In this document: positions 44,695 to 53,042 of the stretch, piece after piece
Layout of the letters: the number at the start of each line of letters is the position of its first letter
Numbering within the stretch: position 1 is the first letter of the stretch
DNA from: Klebsiella pneumoniae
GTDB taxonomy: Bacteria; Myxococcota_A; UBA796; SXON01
Assembly (NCBI GenBank): GCA_945861635.1
Contig: CAMAWH010000001.1
Location: forward strand, 62,001 to 126,000
Reading direction: 5' to 3'
Length of the DNA: 64,000 nucleotides
Notes under the pieces: model-generated
What the model saw: only the letters and a program-made list of their open reading frames with translations
Told to the model about the DNA's origin: nothing
Databases searched by the model: none
Position numbers and translations under genes: made by a program

Positions 44695-44856
44695 CTACGG
44701 CGAGGTTTGTTGGACGCCCTCGCCCACCGGCGCTTCTGCCGCCGCGGCGAAAACCGCGCCCAGCGCCATCCAGAGCAGGGCAACCGCGAGAAAGGTGTTC
44801 AGAAGCACAGACGTTCCTGGTTTTTCTTCATGTTTGACGATCAGTGACTTGGCCAT
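44695..44856 (-). CDS. Small single-pass membrane protein (53 aa)
   Basis: This predicted 53-residue protein begins MAKSLIVKHEEKPG, then one membrane helix (LLNTFLAVALLWMALGAVF), and ends in an acidic, Gln/Thr-containing tail. ATG 44856 has GAGGAA six bases upstream, a good ribosome-binding site, and is preferred to a longer frame from 44913. Function unknown. It is monocistronic and diverges from the glycosyltransferase gene. Confidence 0.7.
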   Translation of the reverse strand: MAKSLIVKHEEKPGTSVLLNTFLAVALLWMALGAVFAAAAEAPVGEGVQQTSP

Positions 44857-44937
44857 GGGATTCCTCGGTTCAGCAACGGCGGTGGACAGCAGCAGCGTCA
44901 AGGGTTGCTGCAAGTCTCATGCCGGAGCGTCGAACCC

Positions 44938-45948
44938 GTGAGGGTGCTTCACATTCTCTGCGACCTCTCTGGGGGGGGCGCGGAGCGGCTGGTGCTCGAG
45001 ATGTGCCGGCGGCGCGCGCCCGACATCTCCGTAGAAGTTGCCACGGTCATGGGTTTTGGACCCCTCGAAGCTGACTTTCGCGATGTCGCGCCGATATTTT
45101 CCGCAGGGCGGACAAGGAGGCATCTCGGCATTCGCGCCGTCGCCCGACTCGTTCCTCTCGTCCGCCGGGCCGACGTCGTGCACACCCACCTGTTTGCTGG
45201 CGACACCTGGGGCCGAATCGCCGCGGCCATCACCGGCCATCCCGCTGTCGTCACCACCGAACACAACATCGATCGCGATGAAACGTGGCAGCGTCCGATT
45301 CGGGAGCTGCTCGCACCCATTGCCACGACCGTCGCGGTCAGCGAGGCGGTTGCGCGGGCGTCACCGGCGGCCGATACCCGAGTCATCGCCAACGGGATCG
45401 ACCTCGCCCGTTTTACCGCGCCTCACCGCGGGGGCTCCGGAATCCTTGGCGTCGGCCGCCTCGTTCCCCAAAAGGGCTTTGACGTGCTCGCGCGCGCCGT
45501 CCCCGCGGGCGTCCGCGTTCGCATCGCCGGGGAAGGTGCGATGCGCATTCCCCATCCCGACATTGAGTGGCTTGGCCGGCGGGAGAACGTGCCCGATTTG
45601 CTCGCCGCCGCCGATATCCTCGTCGTGCCATCCCGATGGGAGGGGTTCGGGATTGCTGCTCTCGAAGGCATGGCGGCGGGAGTTCCCGTCGTCGCGAGCA
45701 ATGTGGATGGACTCGCGGAGTTGGTAGGAAACGCCGGGGTCCTCGTCCCGCCGGGCGATGCCCCGGCGCTCCACGACGCCCTGACCGCGTTGCTGGCCGA
45801 CCCCGCCCGCCGGGCCGACCTGTCACAGAAGGGCCGCGAACGGGCCGCGGGCTTCGGCATCGATCGCACTGTGCAACGCTACGAATCGCTCTACCGCACG
45901 CTCGTCGACGGGATCAGATCGCGACCGCCTTCTCCTTCACGAGCTTGA
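44938..45948 (+). CDS. Family 4 glycosyltransferase
   Basis: This 336-residue GT-B glycosyltransferase starts at GTG 44938 with VLHILCDLSGGGAERL, the usual N-terminal glycine-rich loop. VHTHLFAG and the linker VIANGIDLARF follow. The C-terminal donor-binding region has GVGRLVPQKGFDVL, then VPSRWEGFGIAALEGMAAG split here as SRWEGFGIAALEGMA, the GT4 EGFG motif. It likely acts on surface polysaccharide or a lipid-linked glycan. Its last 35 bases overlap the opposing gene's end. Confidence 0.9.
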   Translation: MRVLHILCDLSGGGAERLVLEMCRRRAPDISVEVATVMGFGPLEADFRDVAPIFSAGRTRRHLGIRAVARLVPLVRRADVVHTHLFAGDTWGRIAAAITGHPAVVTTEHNIDRDETWQRPIRELLAPIATTVAVSEAVARASPAADTRVIANGIDLARFTAPHRGGSGILGVGRLVPQKGFDVLARAVPAGVRVRIAGEGAMRIPHPDIEWLGRRENVPDLLAAADILVVPSRWEGFGIAALEGMAAGVPVVASNVDGLAELVGNAGVLVPPGDAPALHDALTALLADPARRADLSQKGRERAAGFGIDRTVQRYESLYRTLVDGIRSRPPSPSRA

Positions 45949-47026
45949 CCTCGTAGCCTTTCGCGGACCAATCCTTCTCCAACGTCTTGGCGAAATCATC
46001 GGCATCACCCGCGGATTTCATCGGCTCCGGCGTGTGGACGACCGGCCACTGACCGGCCACCGCACAGCCCTTGCCCTTGGCCTTCACGCCGCGCATGGGG
46101 CCCTCGATTTCCTTGAGAATCGACCAACGTTTCCCCGACTCGCTGACCGTCGCGTAGTGGATGTACGCCGTCTTCTTTCCGCCGCAGTCTCCCGCTTCGA
46201 CCGACGCCGCTCCGTAGACATATCCGCCGCTACTCTGCCGACGATCCGGGAAGATCACAGCGAGCAGTTGAGCGGCGGCCGAATCTGAACCGGAATTCGC
46301 GAGCTGGCTTGCTACGCTGCGGGCCTTGTCCGGCGCCCCCTTGGCGACTTCCACGAGCGCCGCCTCAAACCGCGCCTGATTGTCGGGGTCCGGCGTTCCG
46401 CCAAGTTCGGCGGCCACGGACTCGCCCATCTTCGCGAGCATCGCGTCAAAAGGACCGTCTGTAGCTGCTTTAATCGCACCAGCCTGCAACGCCGGCAGTG
46501 CGTCGGCATGCTTGTGTTTCACATAAATTGCCATCAGCGCGTCGTACTTGGAATCGAACGTGCTGGCCGGCGGCGTCGCAATCTGCTTGTCCATCCAAGC
46601 CCACAGCTTTTCGTCCCCACAGGCTGAAAATGCATCGTCCCACTGCTGGAACTCGATGTCGCGCAGGCCAAAATAGGCACCCTGCAGGAACGGCACGGTC
46701 TTGGGCCTTTCCGAGCACGCCTCCCCCACGCGGCGGGCCACTTCATCACGGGCGTCGTAGGAGGTAATCTTCGAGAGGGCCCCCCAAAGCGGCTTCCACG
46801 TGTCGCGCGCAATGGCGCTTTCCGCAAGAGCAACCAGACTATCGGCGTCGCCGGCCTTCTCCAGAAAACGATTGAAATTCGACTCCGCAACGGGACCACT
46901 GCACCGCGCGAGCGCGTCGTAGGCGCCCGCCACCGTTTCAGGCGTCAAACCCGCGATGGCCCCGAGCTGTGAATCGCAGTTCGCCGCGAACACGGGAGCG
47001 ACAGACAAGAGGACGAAAGTGAGCAT
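45914..47026 (-). CDS. Exported protein of unknown function
   Basis: This 370-residue protein has a signal peptide (MLTFVLLSVAPVFAA, cleavage before NCDSQ). ATG 47026 has GGAGA seven bases upstream. The mature part is helical and repetitive (ALARCSGPVAESNF; ALAESAIARDTWKPLW), suggesting an alpha-solenoid of about 250 residues. A C-terminal beta-rich portion with CGGKKTAYIHYATV and KGCAVAGQWPVVHTPEP follows. No family recognised. Probably periplasmic. Confidence 0.72.
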   Translation of the reverse strand: MLTFVLLSVAPVFAANCDSQLGAIAGLTPETVAGAYDALARCSGPVAESNFNRFLEKAGDADSLVALAESAIARDTWKPLWGALSKITSYDARDEVARRVGEACSERPKTVPFLQGAYFGLRDIEFQQWDDAFSACGDEKLWAWMDKQIATPPASTFDSKYDALMAIYVKHKHADALPALQAGAIKAATDGPFDAMLAKMGESVAAELGGTPDPDNQARFEAALVEVAKGAPDKARSVASQLANSGSDSAAAQLLAVIFPDRRQSSGGYVYGAASVEAGDCGGKKTAYIHYATVSESGKRWSILKEIEGPMRGVKAKGKGCAVAGQWPVVHTPEPMKSAGDADDFAKTLEKDWSAKGYEVKLVKEKAVAI

Positions 47027-47121
47027 GGCGGGTCTCCGGCGAACGCGCCGCCTTCTATAAGCCGCCGCTCGGCGCGCAAGGGCGAGGGTGATGTGTCGCG
47101 CTTTGGCAACGCCCACCGGGA

Positions 47122-47140
47122 GCGCATCCTTCCGATGCGC
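47122..47140 (+). promoter_or_regulatory. Perfect seven-base hairpin in a 199-base divergent intergenic region
   Basis: GCGCATC-CTTCC-GATGCGC is a perfect inverted repeat, about 85 bases before the start of the small secreted protein gene (47226). It could be an operator or a 5'-leader hairpin. The remainder of the 199-base gap contains the second hairpin listed next. Confidence 0.4.
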
Positions 47141-47183
47141 GAAAGTGACCGCTTACGGTGAATGAACGGCGCGGTCCGCGCGT

Positions 47184-47220
47184 TGAAGTGCCGCTCGCGC
47201 GTTACCCGCACTTCAGGAGA
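47184..47220 (+). promoter_or_regulatory. Hairpin abutting the Shine-Dalgarno of the next gene
   Basis: TGAAGTGC (47184-47191) and GCACTTCA (47208-47215) are exact inverted complements with a 16-base loop. The AGGAGA ribosome-binding site starts at the last base of the stem (47215-47220), and ATG 47226 follows. Folding would sit against the ribosome site, so translation may be modulated. This is inference from sequence only. Confidence 0.45.
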
Positions 47221-47225
47221 CCCCC

Positions 47226-47573
47226 ATGACTCTGTTCCTACTCCTTGTTCAGACGGCCCTTGCAACCGAGCCGGTCGCCGCTCCGGCCGTCGTCGCCGTT
47301 CAGGCGGTGGACGCCACGACGGCCGTCGTCGCCGTTCCGGCGGTGGAAGCGCCCGTTGTGGTTGCCGTCGCGCCGATGGTTGACCCATGCGCCGTGCCGC
47401 TTGTGGTCGAAGCCGCGGCAGACGCAGCAGACGCTGTCGGACCCGTGGCCACAGCCCCGGCAGCCAGCGCCGATGACAAGTGTCGCGTTGACCCGCCGGT
47501 TGCGGAAAAGAAGAAGAAGAAGCTCGCCAAATCGGACAACAACCGGATGGAAGCCGCGAGCAAGGACGAATAG
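47226..47573 (+). CDS. Small secreted Ala/Val-rich protein with Lys-rich tail
   Basis: This 115-residue protein has a short signal peptide (MTLFLLLVQTALAT). A low-complexity Val/Ala/Pro segment follows (PAVVAVQAVD; VVAVPAVEAPVVVAV), then two widely spaced cysteines, and a C-terminal EKKKKKLAKSDNN. AGGAG precedes the ATG at an ideal distance. Composition suggests a periplasmic or envelope-linked spacer protein. Function unknown. Confidence 0.65.
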   Translation: MTLFLLLVQTALATEPVAAPAVVAVQAVDATTAVVAVPAVEAPVVVAVAPMVDPCAVPLVVEAAADAADAVGPVATAPAASADDKCRVDPPVAEKKKKKLAKSDNNRMEAASKDE

Positions 47574-47584
47574 CTTTCCGCGGT

Positions 47585-50080
47585 TTACGCCAGGATCATC
47601 CTGGTGTATGCCCCGACGAAGAACGTCATGATCAGCACGCCCAGAAATGTCTGCGCGGTGTTGAGGTAGCGGAAACGCGGCGTGCTTTGTGCAAAGTCCC
47701 AACCGGTGTTGAACGCGCCGAGCGCCTGCAACGAGATGTAGAAAATTCCGTGCCACGGGATGTCGCGAATCGGCACTTCGCCCCCGTTGTAGATCATTAC
47801 GGTGTCCGGGCAAAAGCGGCGATACGCCACGGCAAACCCCGCACATACGATCAATGCGGTAATCCCGAGGTTTCCGAGCCGTACACCCCATCCGAACCCA
47901 AGCTCGAACACGAGCAGGCGGACCGGCCACGCGATCAAGCCGGCGAGCCCTCCGTACCTCACGAGTTCACGGGTTTGAAGATGCTTAAGCCACCAATATG
48001 ACCAGTCCTCGTCGCTCGTCATGGCACGATCGCCGAAGGATTGTTTCAGGGAGGTGAATTCGTCGATTGCCCGGTCGAGACACGCCTGCCGGAAGCCCGA
48101 CTCATCGACCTCTCCACCTCGAAACTGGCGCTTCACGCGCAGGTCGCCCTCCATGGCTGCGCCCTCGGCGCACGCCTCGTACCACAGCCGGTGGCCGTCC
48201 TCCCCATCCACTTGCCCGCGGTCGATCTGAAAGGAACCGATTTCGGCGCCGTAGAAAGAAAGGGAGCTTCCCGACCCGAATCGGGCGTCCGTCAGCGTGA
48301 CCCGACCCGGAACGTTGGCGTCGTCCAGCACGAGCGTGTCATTGAATGTCGCCTCGTTGAGTGCAACTTCCTCCGCGTAGATGGTCGTGAAATCGGCGGA
48401 TGAGTTCCACGTTGTCCGCTCAAAGTGAGTCTCACCGCCGAACTGGGTGTTGTAGAACTCCGCCGTTGTCCGCTTGCCCGGGACACCAAACGAAACCCGT
48501 TCAAAAATAACAAATCCCGTAAAAACTGAGTTTGCGAACGAGATATTTCCATCGATGCGCGCAATGAGGTCGTCGACATGCTCGACGCCGTACGACGACG
48601 TCGTGGCAAGCGGAACCTCCTTATCCTCGTCCCCCTGGTAGTCCCTGTACATGGAGAGCAGAGGGGTCGGGTTGTCGAGGTACCGGGCACGCGTGACATC
48701 ATCAAGGGAGAACCTCACCTTTCCATCGAACCGCGCGTCTACGAATGCGGCATCGCCGAAGAGCTCGGCGCCAATGAAATCCATGCCTCCGTAGGCCCCT
48801 TCCTTCATCGTGATGGGGCCGCGGAAGACGGCGCGACTCATGTTCAGGCGCCCCCCCACCGTGGACGCATTGAACGTAATCGGACCTTCGAACAAGGCAT
48901 TTTCAAACGTCGCCCGGCGATGCCACTCGCAAGCATCGAACAGGGCCGGCCCCTCGAAATGCGCCGAGTCGAAGAAGACATCTTGGTCCGAATAGACCTC
49001 GGTAAAGGTCGTGTCCTTGCGAAAGCGTGCGTGCCCGAGGTAGACCGTTTTCTCGAAGCGGGCCCGTTTAAAGTTCGCGCCTTCCGCAAAGACGGAGAAT
49101 CGAAAGTCGGTCGGCGCGGAAAGTCGTGCCCCGCGGAAGTCCGCGCCGCCGTCAAAAACCGTGAACGGGAACGACGCTTTGCGACCCCGCACGGAGATGT
49201 CCTGAAAATTGGCGCGACCCAGAAAGACCGTTTCCCGCGTGGAAAGATTATCGAAACGGGATCCTGGGAACGCGTGAGACTTGTTCACGTCTCCATCCCA
49301 GGTCTTTCCAACATCGAAGTCACCCAGGATGAATCCCTTGATCTCCAAGGTGCCGACGTCACGGTCTGCGATGCGCAACGAGCCGATCACGCAGCGGTCA
49401 AATTCGATACGGGCGGGCAGGTCCGCAACGGTCGAAAGATCCAGGCGATCGATGTAGCAATATCGGAGCCGCCCCCCCTCCGCCTCACGGACGCGCCTCA
49501 CGACTTCCGACTCCGGGATGGCCTCCAAATACCGAGGCTCCCCCTTGCTGGTGACGTAAATGGCGGCCCCTCGATCGCCGCTTTTCGCCGCGGCCGCGAG
49601 TTCGCGCACGCGATCGACGAATTCGGCGACCAACCCATCACGCTTCGGGTGGGCGGACGCAATCCGGAGCGCTAGAACCGTGTACAAAATATCGCGCGAC
49701 GCAGCCGAACGATACGCGGCCTCCGAGGCATCAAACTCCCGCAGGTGCTCAAGTACGAGTGCCTCTCGGAGGTCCTTTCCACCTCGAAAATACACCGCGA
49801 ATTCATCGTCATCATACGCCTGTTCGTAGAGCGAACGAGCCAGTTGCATCGAACCCGCGTCACGATGCGCATCCCCAGCGCGGATGAGCGCGCGTGGATC
49901 ATGGATGGACGCGGCGTCCTCGAGCGTACGAATGGAAACTGGCCTGTCCCCCGAGCGCACCGGCGGGGGCGCGACCGACGTCGGCACAGGCGGCAACGGC
50001 GCCTCCGCACGGGCCTTGACGAGCGCGAGGACCGAGACAGCCGCGAAGAACGCGGCGAGAAACCGAGCGTAAAGGCGCAT
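47585..50080 (-). CDS. Large exported pentapeptide-repeat protein with C-terminal membrane domain
   Basis: This 831-residue protein has an N-terminal signal/anchor (RFLAAFFAAVSVLALV), a helical TPR-like portion (about 60-180), and a long right-handed beta-helix-like region of loose pentapeptide repeats (about 220-640). Examples are ADFRGARLSAPTDF, ANFKRARFEKTVY and ATFENALFEGPITF. The last 140 residues hold about three membrane helices and a pore-like segment (IFYISLQALGAFNTGWDF) resembling two-TM ion channels. Start ATG 50080 lies one base after the metzincin stop. The combination suggests a sensor-channel, but this is inference. Confidence 0.75.
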   Translation of the reverse strand: MRLYARFLAAFFAAVSVLALVKARAEAPLPPVPTSVAPPPVRSGDRPVSIRTLEDAASIHDPRALIRAGDAHRDAGSMQLARSLYEQAYDDDEFAVYFRGGKDLREALVLEHLREFDASEAAYRSAASRDILYTVLALRIASAHPKRDGLVAEFVDRVRELAAAAKSGDRGAAIYVTSKGEPRYLEAIPESEVVRRVREAEGGRLRYCYIDRLDLSTVADLPARIEFDRCVIGSLRIADRDVGTLEIKGFILGDFDVGKTWDGDVNKSHAFPGSRFDNLSTRETVFLGRANFQDISVRGRKASFPFTVFDGGADFRGARLSAPTDFRFSVFAEGANFKRARFEKTVYLGHARFRKDTTFTEVYSDQDVFFDSAHFEGPALFDACEWHRRATFENALFEGPITFNASTVGGRLNMSRAVFRGPITMKEGAYGGMDFIGAELFGDAAFVDARFDGKVRFSLDDVTRARYLDNPTPLLSMYRDYQGDEDKEVPLATTSSYGVEHVDDLIARIDGNISFANSVFTGFVIFERVSFGVPGKRTTAEFYNTQFGGETHFERTTWNSSADFTTIYAEEVALNEATFNDTLVLDDANVPGRVTLTDARFGSGSSLSFYGAEIGSFQIDRGQVDGEDGHRLWYEACAEGAAMEGDLRVKRQFRGGEVDESGFRQACLDRAIDEFTSLKQSFGDRAMTSDEDWSYWWLKHLQTRELVRYGGLAGLIAWPVRLLVFELGFGWGVRLGNLGITALIVCAGFAVAYRRFCPDTVMIYNGGEVPIRDIPWHGIFYISLQALGAFNTGWDFAQSTPRFRYLNTAQTFLGVLIMTFFVGAYTRMILA

Positions 50081-50081
50081 C

Positions 50082-51212
50082 TCAGTAGACGGCGGCACTA
50101 CGGCGGACGACCCAGCCCTGATCGCCGGTCATGTCGGCGGAGTCCGCGGCCGTTGGCTGCCAGAACATTACGTTTTCGTAACCTTTTCCAGCACAATCCG
50201 CGGGATCCGCTTGTCCGTCGGACTCGCTGCATTCGTCCGTGTCGTCGAGCGGATCGAAGCTGCTTCCGTCCTTTTCTGTCGTGTGGAACAGACCAAGAAA
50301 ATGCCCGCTTTCGTGCGCCATGATCAGGGAAATCGTCTCCGGGCTGTCATTGTAGTCGACGACGCTGACCACCACGCCGCTCTTCGAGGTACCCCCCACG
50401 GCCGCCGCGCCCGGCGGACCGCCGGCGAGGCCGACGATAGACACGCCCGTCTCAAATTGGATGTCCTGGACAAAGAAGAACGTGATGGACCGGGTGCCCG
50501 CCGAATCGATCGTTTTCAGCAGGTTTCCGAACTCTTCTTCCCCATCGACGCTCGTGTACGTAGAAACGTTTCCACCGAAATCCTCATAGGAAACGTCACC
50601 CACGGACAGCCCGACGCCGCCGAGCAGGTCGTCAAACCCCGCGAGCACGGCTTTGAGCGAGTCCAAACCTTCCCCGTCCGTCGCGTTCAGATGGTCCACC
50701 ACGCTGTCAACGCCGACGAAGACGATGTGAACGTCTACCGACGCGGCATCCGACGCCTCCTGCAAGCGATAGGTCGCCGCGCAGGTGACCTTGGTCGGGA
50801 GCGCGTCCGCCTGCACCACGAGCCGCATCACATAGCCGCCAACGTCTACATCCCGTTTCGGAGAGACCGGTATCAGAACCGGAAGATAATCGGCAAGCGT
50901 GCTGACCCGCATGGCGCCGCTATTCGGGCTCTCGAAATCGTAGAAATCGGCGCCTGAGGGGTCGGTGATCGACATCGCCGTCGCAAGCGTGTCGTACCCG
51001 TACGGCCCGCAGTTCACCATGGCGCTGACGACGGCGTCGGGTGTCTCGAAGGGGATGTCCACCTCCCCGCCCGTGTCCGTGGTGAACGACCCAAGATCAT
51101 CCCGCTGAAGGCCGGCTTCTCCCTTGAGCGCCTCCGAATCACTACAGGCGACGGCAAGCGCAGCCGAAGCTCCGACCGTGAGGACGAGGGAGGACAGAAC
51201 TCTCGAATCCAT
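50082..51212 (-). CDS. Metzincin-type zinc metalloprotease lipoprotein
   Basis: This 376-residue protein has a lipoprotein signal (LTVGASAALAVAC, acceptor Cys23). The catalytic motif HESGHFLGLFH gives His300, Glu301, His304, Gly307 and His310, the HExxHxxGxxH of metzincins, and ENVMFW near residue 346 provides the Met-turn. A glycine-rich region before it (AGGPPGAAAVGG) is common in surface metzincins. An AGGAG lies six bases before the ATG. It lacks a MYXO-CTERM tail, unlike the three proteases upstream in the window, so it is anchored by lipid instead. Confidence 0.9.
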   Translation of the reverse strand: MDSRVLSSLVLTVGASAALAVACSDSEALKGEAGLQRDDLGSFTTDTGGEVDIPFETPDAVVSAMVNCGPYGYDTLATAMSITDPSGADFYDFESPNSGAMRVSTLADYLPVLIPVSPKRDVDVGGYVMRLVVQADALPTKVTCAATYRLQEASDAASVDVHIVFVGVDSVVDHLNATDGEGLDSLKAVLAGFDDLLGGVGLSVGDVSYEDFGGNVSTYTSVDGEEEFGNLLKTIDSAGTRSITFFFVQDIQFETGVSIVGLAGGPPGAAAVGGTSKSGVVVSVVDYNDSPETISLIMAHESGHFLGLFHTTEKDGSSFDPLDDTDECSESDGQADPADCAGKGYENVMFWQPTAADSADMTGDQGWVVRRSAAVY

Positions 51213-51221
51213 TCGATTCTC

Positions 51222-51740
51222 CTACTTCAACGCGTGTGCGAGCGTGTCACGAACCGATGCGTCGGTTTCGGAGGCGAGGTGCTTGCGCAGCGCACCGTGG
51301 GCCGACGCGGAGCCTACGCTCGCGATGGCATTGATCGTCGTGTTGCGGAGTTGCACATCTGGCGACCCCAGCGCACCCACGAGCGCAGGCAACGCCGCAT
51401 CTCGCCACCCATTCGCCAGTCCAAACGCTGCCTTTCGACGCAAGTAGGACTCCGCCATGGGATCCGCCAGCAGCGCCTCCAAAAAAAACCGATGCACGTC
51501 CACCGGAAACCAGCCGAGTGCCACAATTGCGTTGCCACGGCGAGACTGCGGAACGCCGGCATCGTGCGCGATGGCAAGCAATTCCGCAGCCGCGCCCGGC
51601 ACATCCTTGAAATCCGCCGGCGTGGGCCCCGTCTCCATGCCCCCCAGACGGGCCAAAACCAAGGCGCGGCCAGCGTCATCGGCCCACGCGGCCGGCGTGC
51701 TCAGGGCGGCGGCCAGTACAACGAGCATCGCGCGTTTCAT
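51222..51740 (-). CDS. Exported HEAT-like repeat protein
   Basis: This 172-residue protein has a signal peptide (MLVVLAAALSTPAAWA) and an alpha-solenoid of about four HEAT-like units, for example SRRGNAIVALGWFP, YLRRKAAFGLANGW, LPALVGALGSPD and LRNTTINAIASVG. GGAG lies six bases before ATG 51740. It probably mediates protein contacts in the periplasm. Located between the metzincin and a small lipoprotein. Confidence 0.75.
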   Translation of the reverse strand: MKRAMLVVLAAALSTPAAWADDAGRALVLARLGGMETGPTPADFKDVPGAAAELLAIAHDAGVPQSRRGNAIVALGWFPVDVHRFFLEALLADPMAESYLRRKAAFGLANGWRDAALPALVGALGSPDVQLRNTTINAIASVGSASAHGALRKHLASETDASVRDTLAHALK

Positions 51741-51762
51741 GCAGACTCCGGCAGCGTGACGT

Positions 51763-52158
51763 CTATCCATTGTCGCGGATCGGCGTGAACGTGATGGCGA
51801 TTTCCACCGTGTCACCCGGCGTGTCGACCACAAGGGCGAACGCCTGCTCGCTGGTGGCTTCTCCACTTTGATACTCACAAATACCGATCGACAGCACGTA
51901 GGCCGACCCAGGGCTCACTTCGCCCAGATCGGCGGGGTAGGCGTCCGCGGCGAAACCCTTCAGGCAGAGGTCCGCGTTCGGCTCGGGCAGGGAGAGCACG
52001 ACGGCATTTTCGCCCTGATTCGAGATCGACACCTCCTGCGGGACGGCCCACCCCCCTTTTGGCATGTCGGCTCCGAAATGAACTTCTCCAAAATCGAGCG
52101 CGTCAGGGGACGCGACGACGACGATTTCGTCCACACACGCGAAGAACAGCCACAGCAT
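51763..52158 (-). CDS. Small lipoprotein, beta-sandwich-like
   Basis: A 131-residue lipoprotein with a very short signal (MLWLFFAC, acceptor Cys8). The following approximately 100 residues show alternating beta-type segments, with SPDALDFGEVHFG and VSISNQGENAVVLSL, typical of ASPM/SPD-2/Hydin (ASH)-like or choice-of-anchor beta-sandwich domains. Two further cysteines may form a disulfide. No start-associated ribosome site is obvious. Function unknown. Confidence 0.68.
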   Translation of the reverse strand: MLWLFFACVDEIVVVASPDALDFGEVHFGADMPKGGWAVPQEVSISNQGENAVVLSLPEPNADLCLKGFAADAYPADLGEVSPGSAYVLSIGICEYQSGEATSEQAFALVVDTPGDTVEIAITFTPIRDNG

Positions 52159-52195
52159 CGAACAAACGTACTCGACACGAGGGAAGGCTGCCGTG

Positions 52196-53041
52196 TCAGA
52201 CCGGACCCACAGCCACAATTGACGCCGCCCGGCGCGCACCCTCCATCGCGGCCCGATACACGACTTCGGGCCGATGGCGCAGGGCGTCCTCCCACGTGGA
52301 ACGGCGCTCTATCAGTCGAAACCTCATGAGTTCCAACTCCAACCGACGCTGTATGACGATGGAACTGGGACACGCTGGCAGATCCATGCGACCCGACAAA
52401 CACCATCCATCTCGCGTCGGATATGCGCGCGCAACGTAGACGCCATCCGGCACCGTAGGGGGCGTCAAGAGCGGGCCGAGCGGCAGCAGCGGGCGACCGT
52501 GCACCCATACCATCGGCGGCACTCGGTCAACAATCGAGGCGAGCGCCGCCAGATCGCGATCCTCCTCCTCGTCACGCCAGGCATCCAACGCCCGCCGACC
52601 GCGTTTGGCGAAAGGCACAAACGCCAGCGCGCCAACGACGGCGGGAGTCGGCGCGAAAAAGGGATCGCCCGTCACTCGCTCGAGCCACACGGGCCAGTCG
52701 GCCACGAAATCTTCCACGATGTCCGCCAGCACTTCATCGGAAAGGGCCGCGTTACCCAGAAGCGGCGGACGACGGTCCAATTTCGTCGGCCAGTCCACAC
52801 GACAACGGGTGGCGTGCGGCGCAATCGCGCCCCACGGTGAATCGCCGGCGAGAATCGACAAGTAGCAGTCGTGAAAGTCCACTTCTGCTTCCCGAAGCTC
52901 GCTCTCTTGCATTTCCCCACGCCCAAACCGCACGTAGTTGAAGAACTCCCCGGCCAACGGCAACGCCTCATCACCCGAGGAGGGATCGCCCGGCGCCAAC
53001 ACCTCGGGAATCACGTCGTGCTCGATGCTCCGGTCCTTCAC
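52196..53041 (-). CDS. Cytoplasmic protein of unknown function, paired with a WYL regulator
   Basis: A 281-residue soluble protein starting at GTG 53041, one base after the WYL-regulator stop (TGACGTG), so it is probably co-translated. It shows FFNYVRFGRGEMQESELREAEVDF early and a mixed alpha/beta C-terminal half with SGRMDLPACPSSIVIQRRLELELM. No domain recognised. It may be the effector or partner of the WYL protein, on position alone. Confidence 0.68.
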   Translation of the reverse strand: MKDRSIEHDVIPEVLAPGDPSSGDEALPLAGEFFNYVRFGRGEMQESELREAEVDFHDCYLSILAGDSPWGAIAPHATRCRVDWPTKLDRRPPLLGNAALSDEVLADIVEDFVADWPVWLERVTGDPFFAPTPAVVGALAFVPFAKRGRRALDAWRDEEEDRDLAALASIVDRVPPMVWVHGRPLLPLGPLLTPPTVPDGVYVARAYPTRDGWCLSGRMDLPACPSSIVIQRRLELELMRFRLIERRSTWEDALRHRPEVVYRAAMEGARRAASIVAVGPV

Positions 53042-53042
53042 G

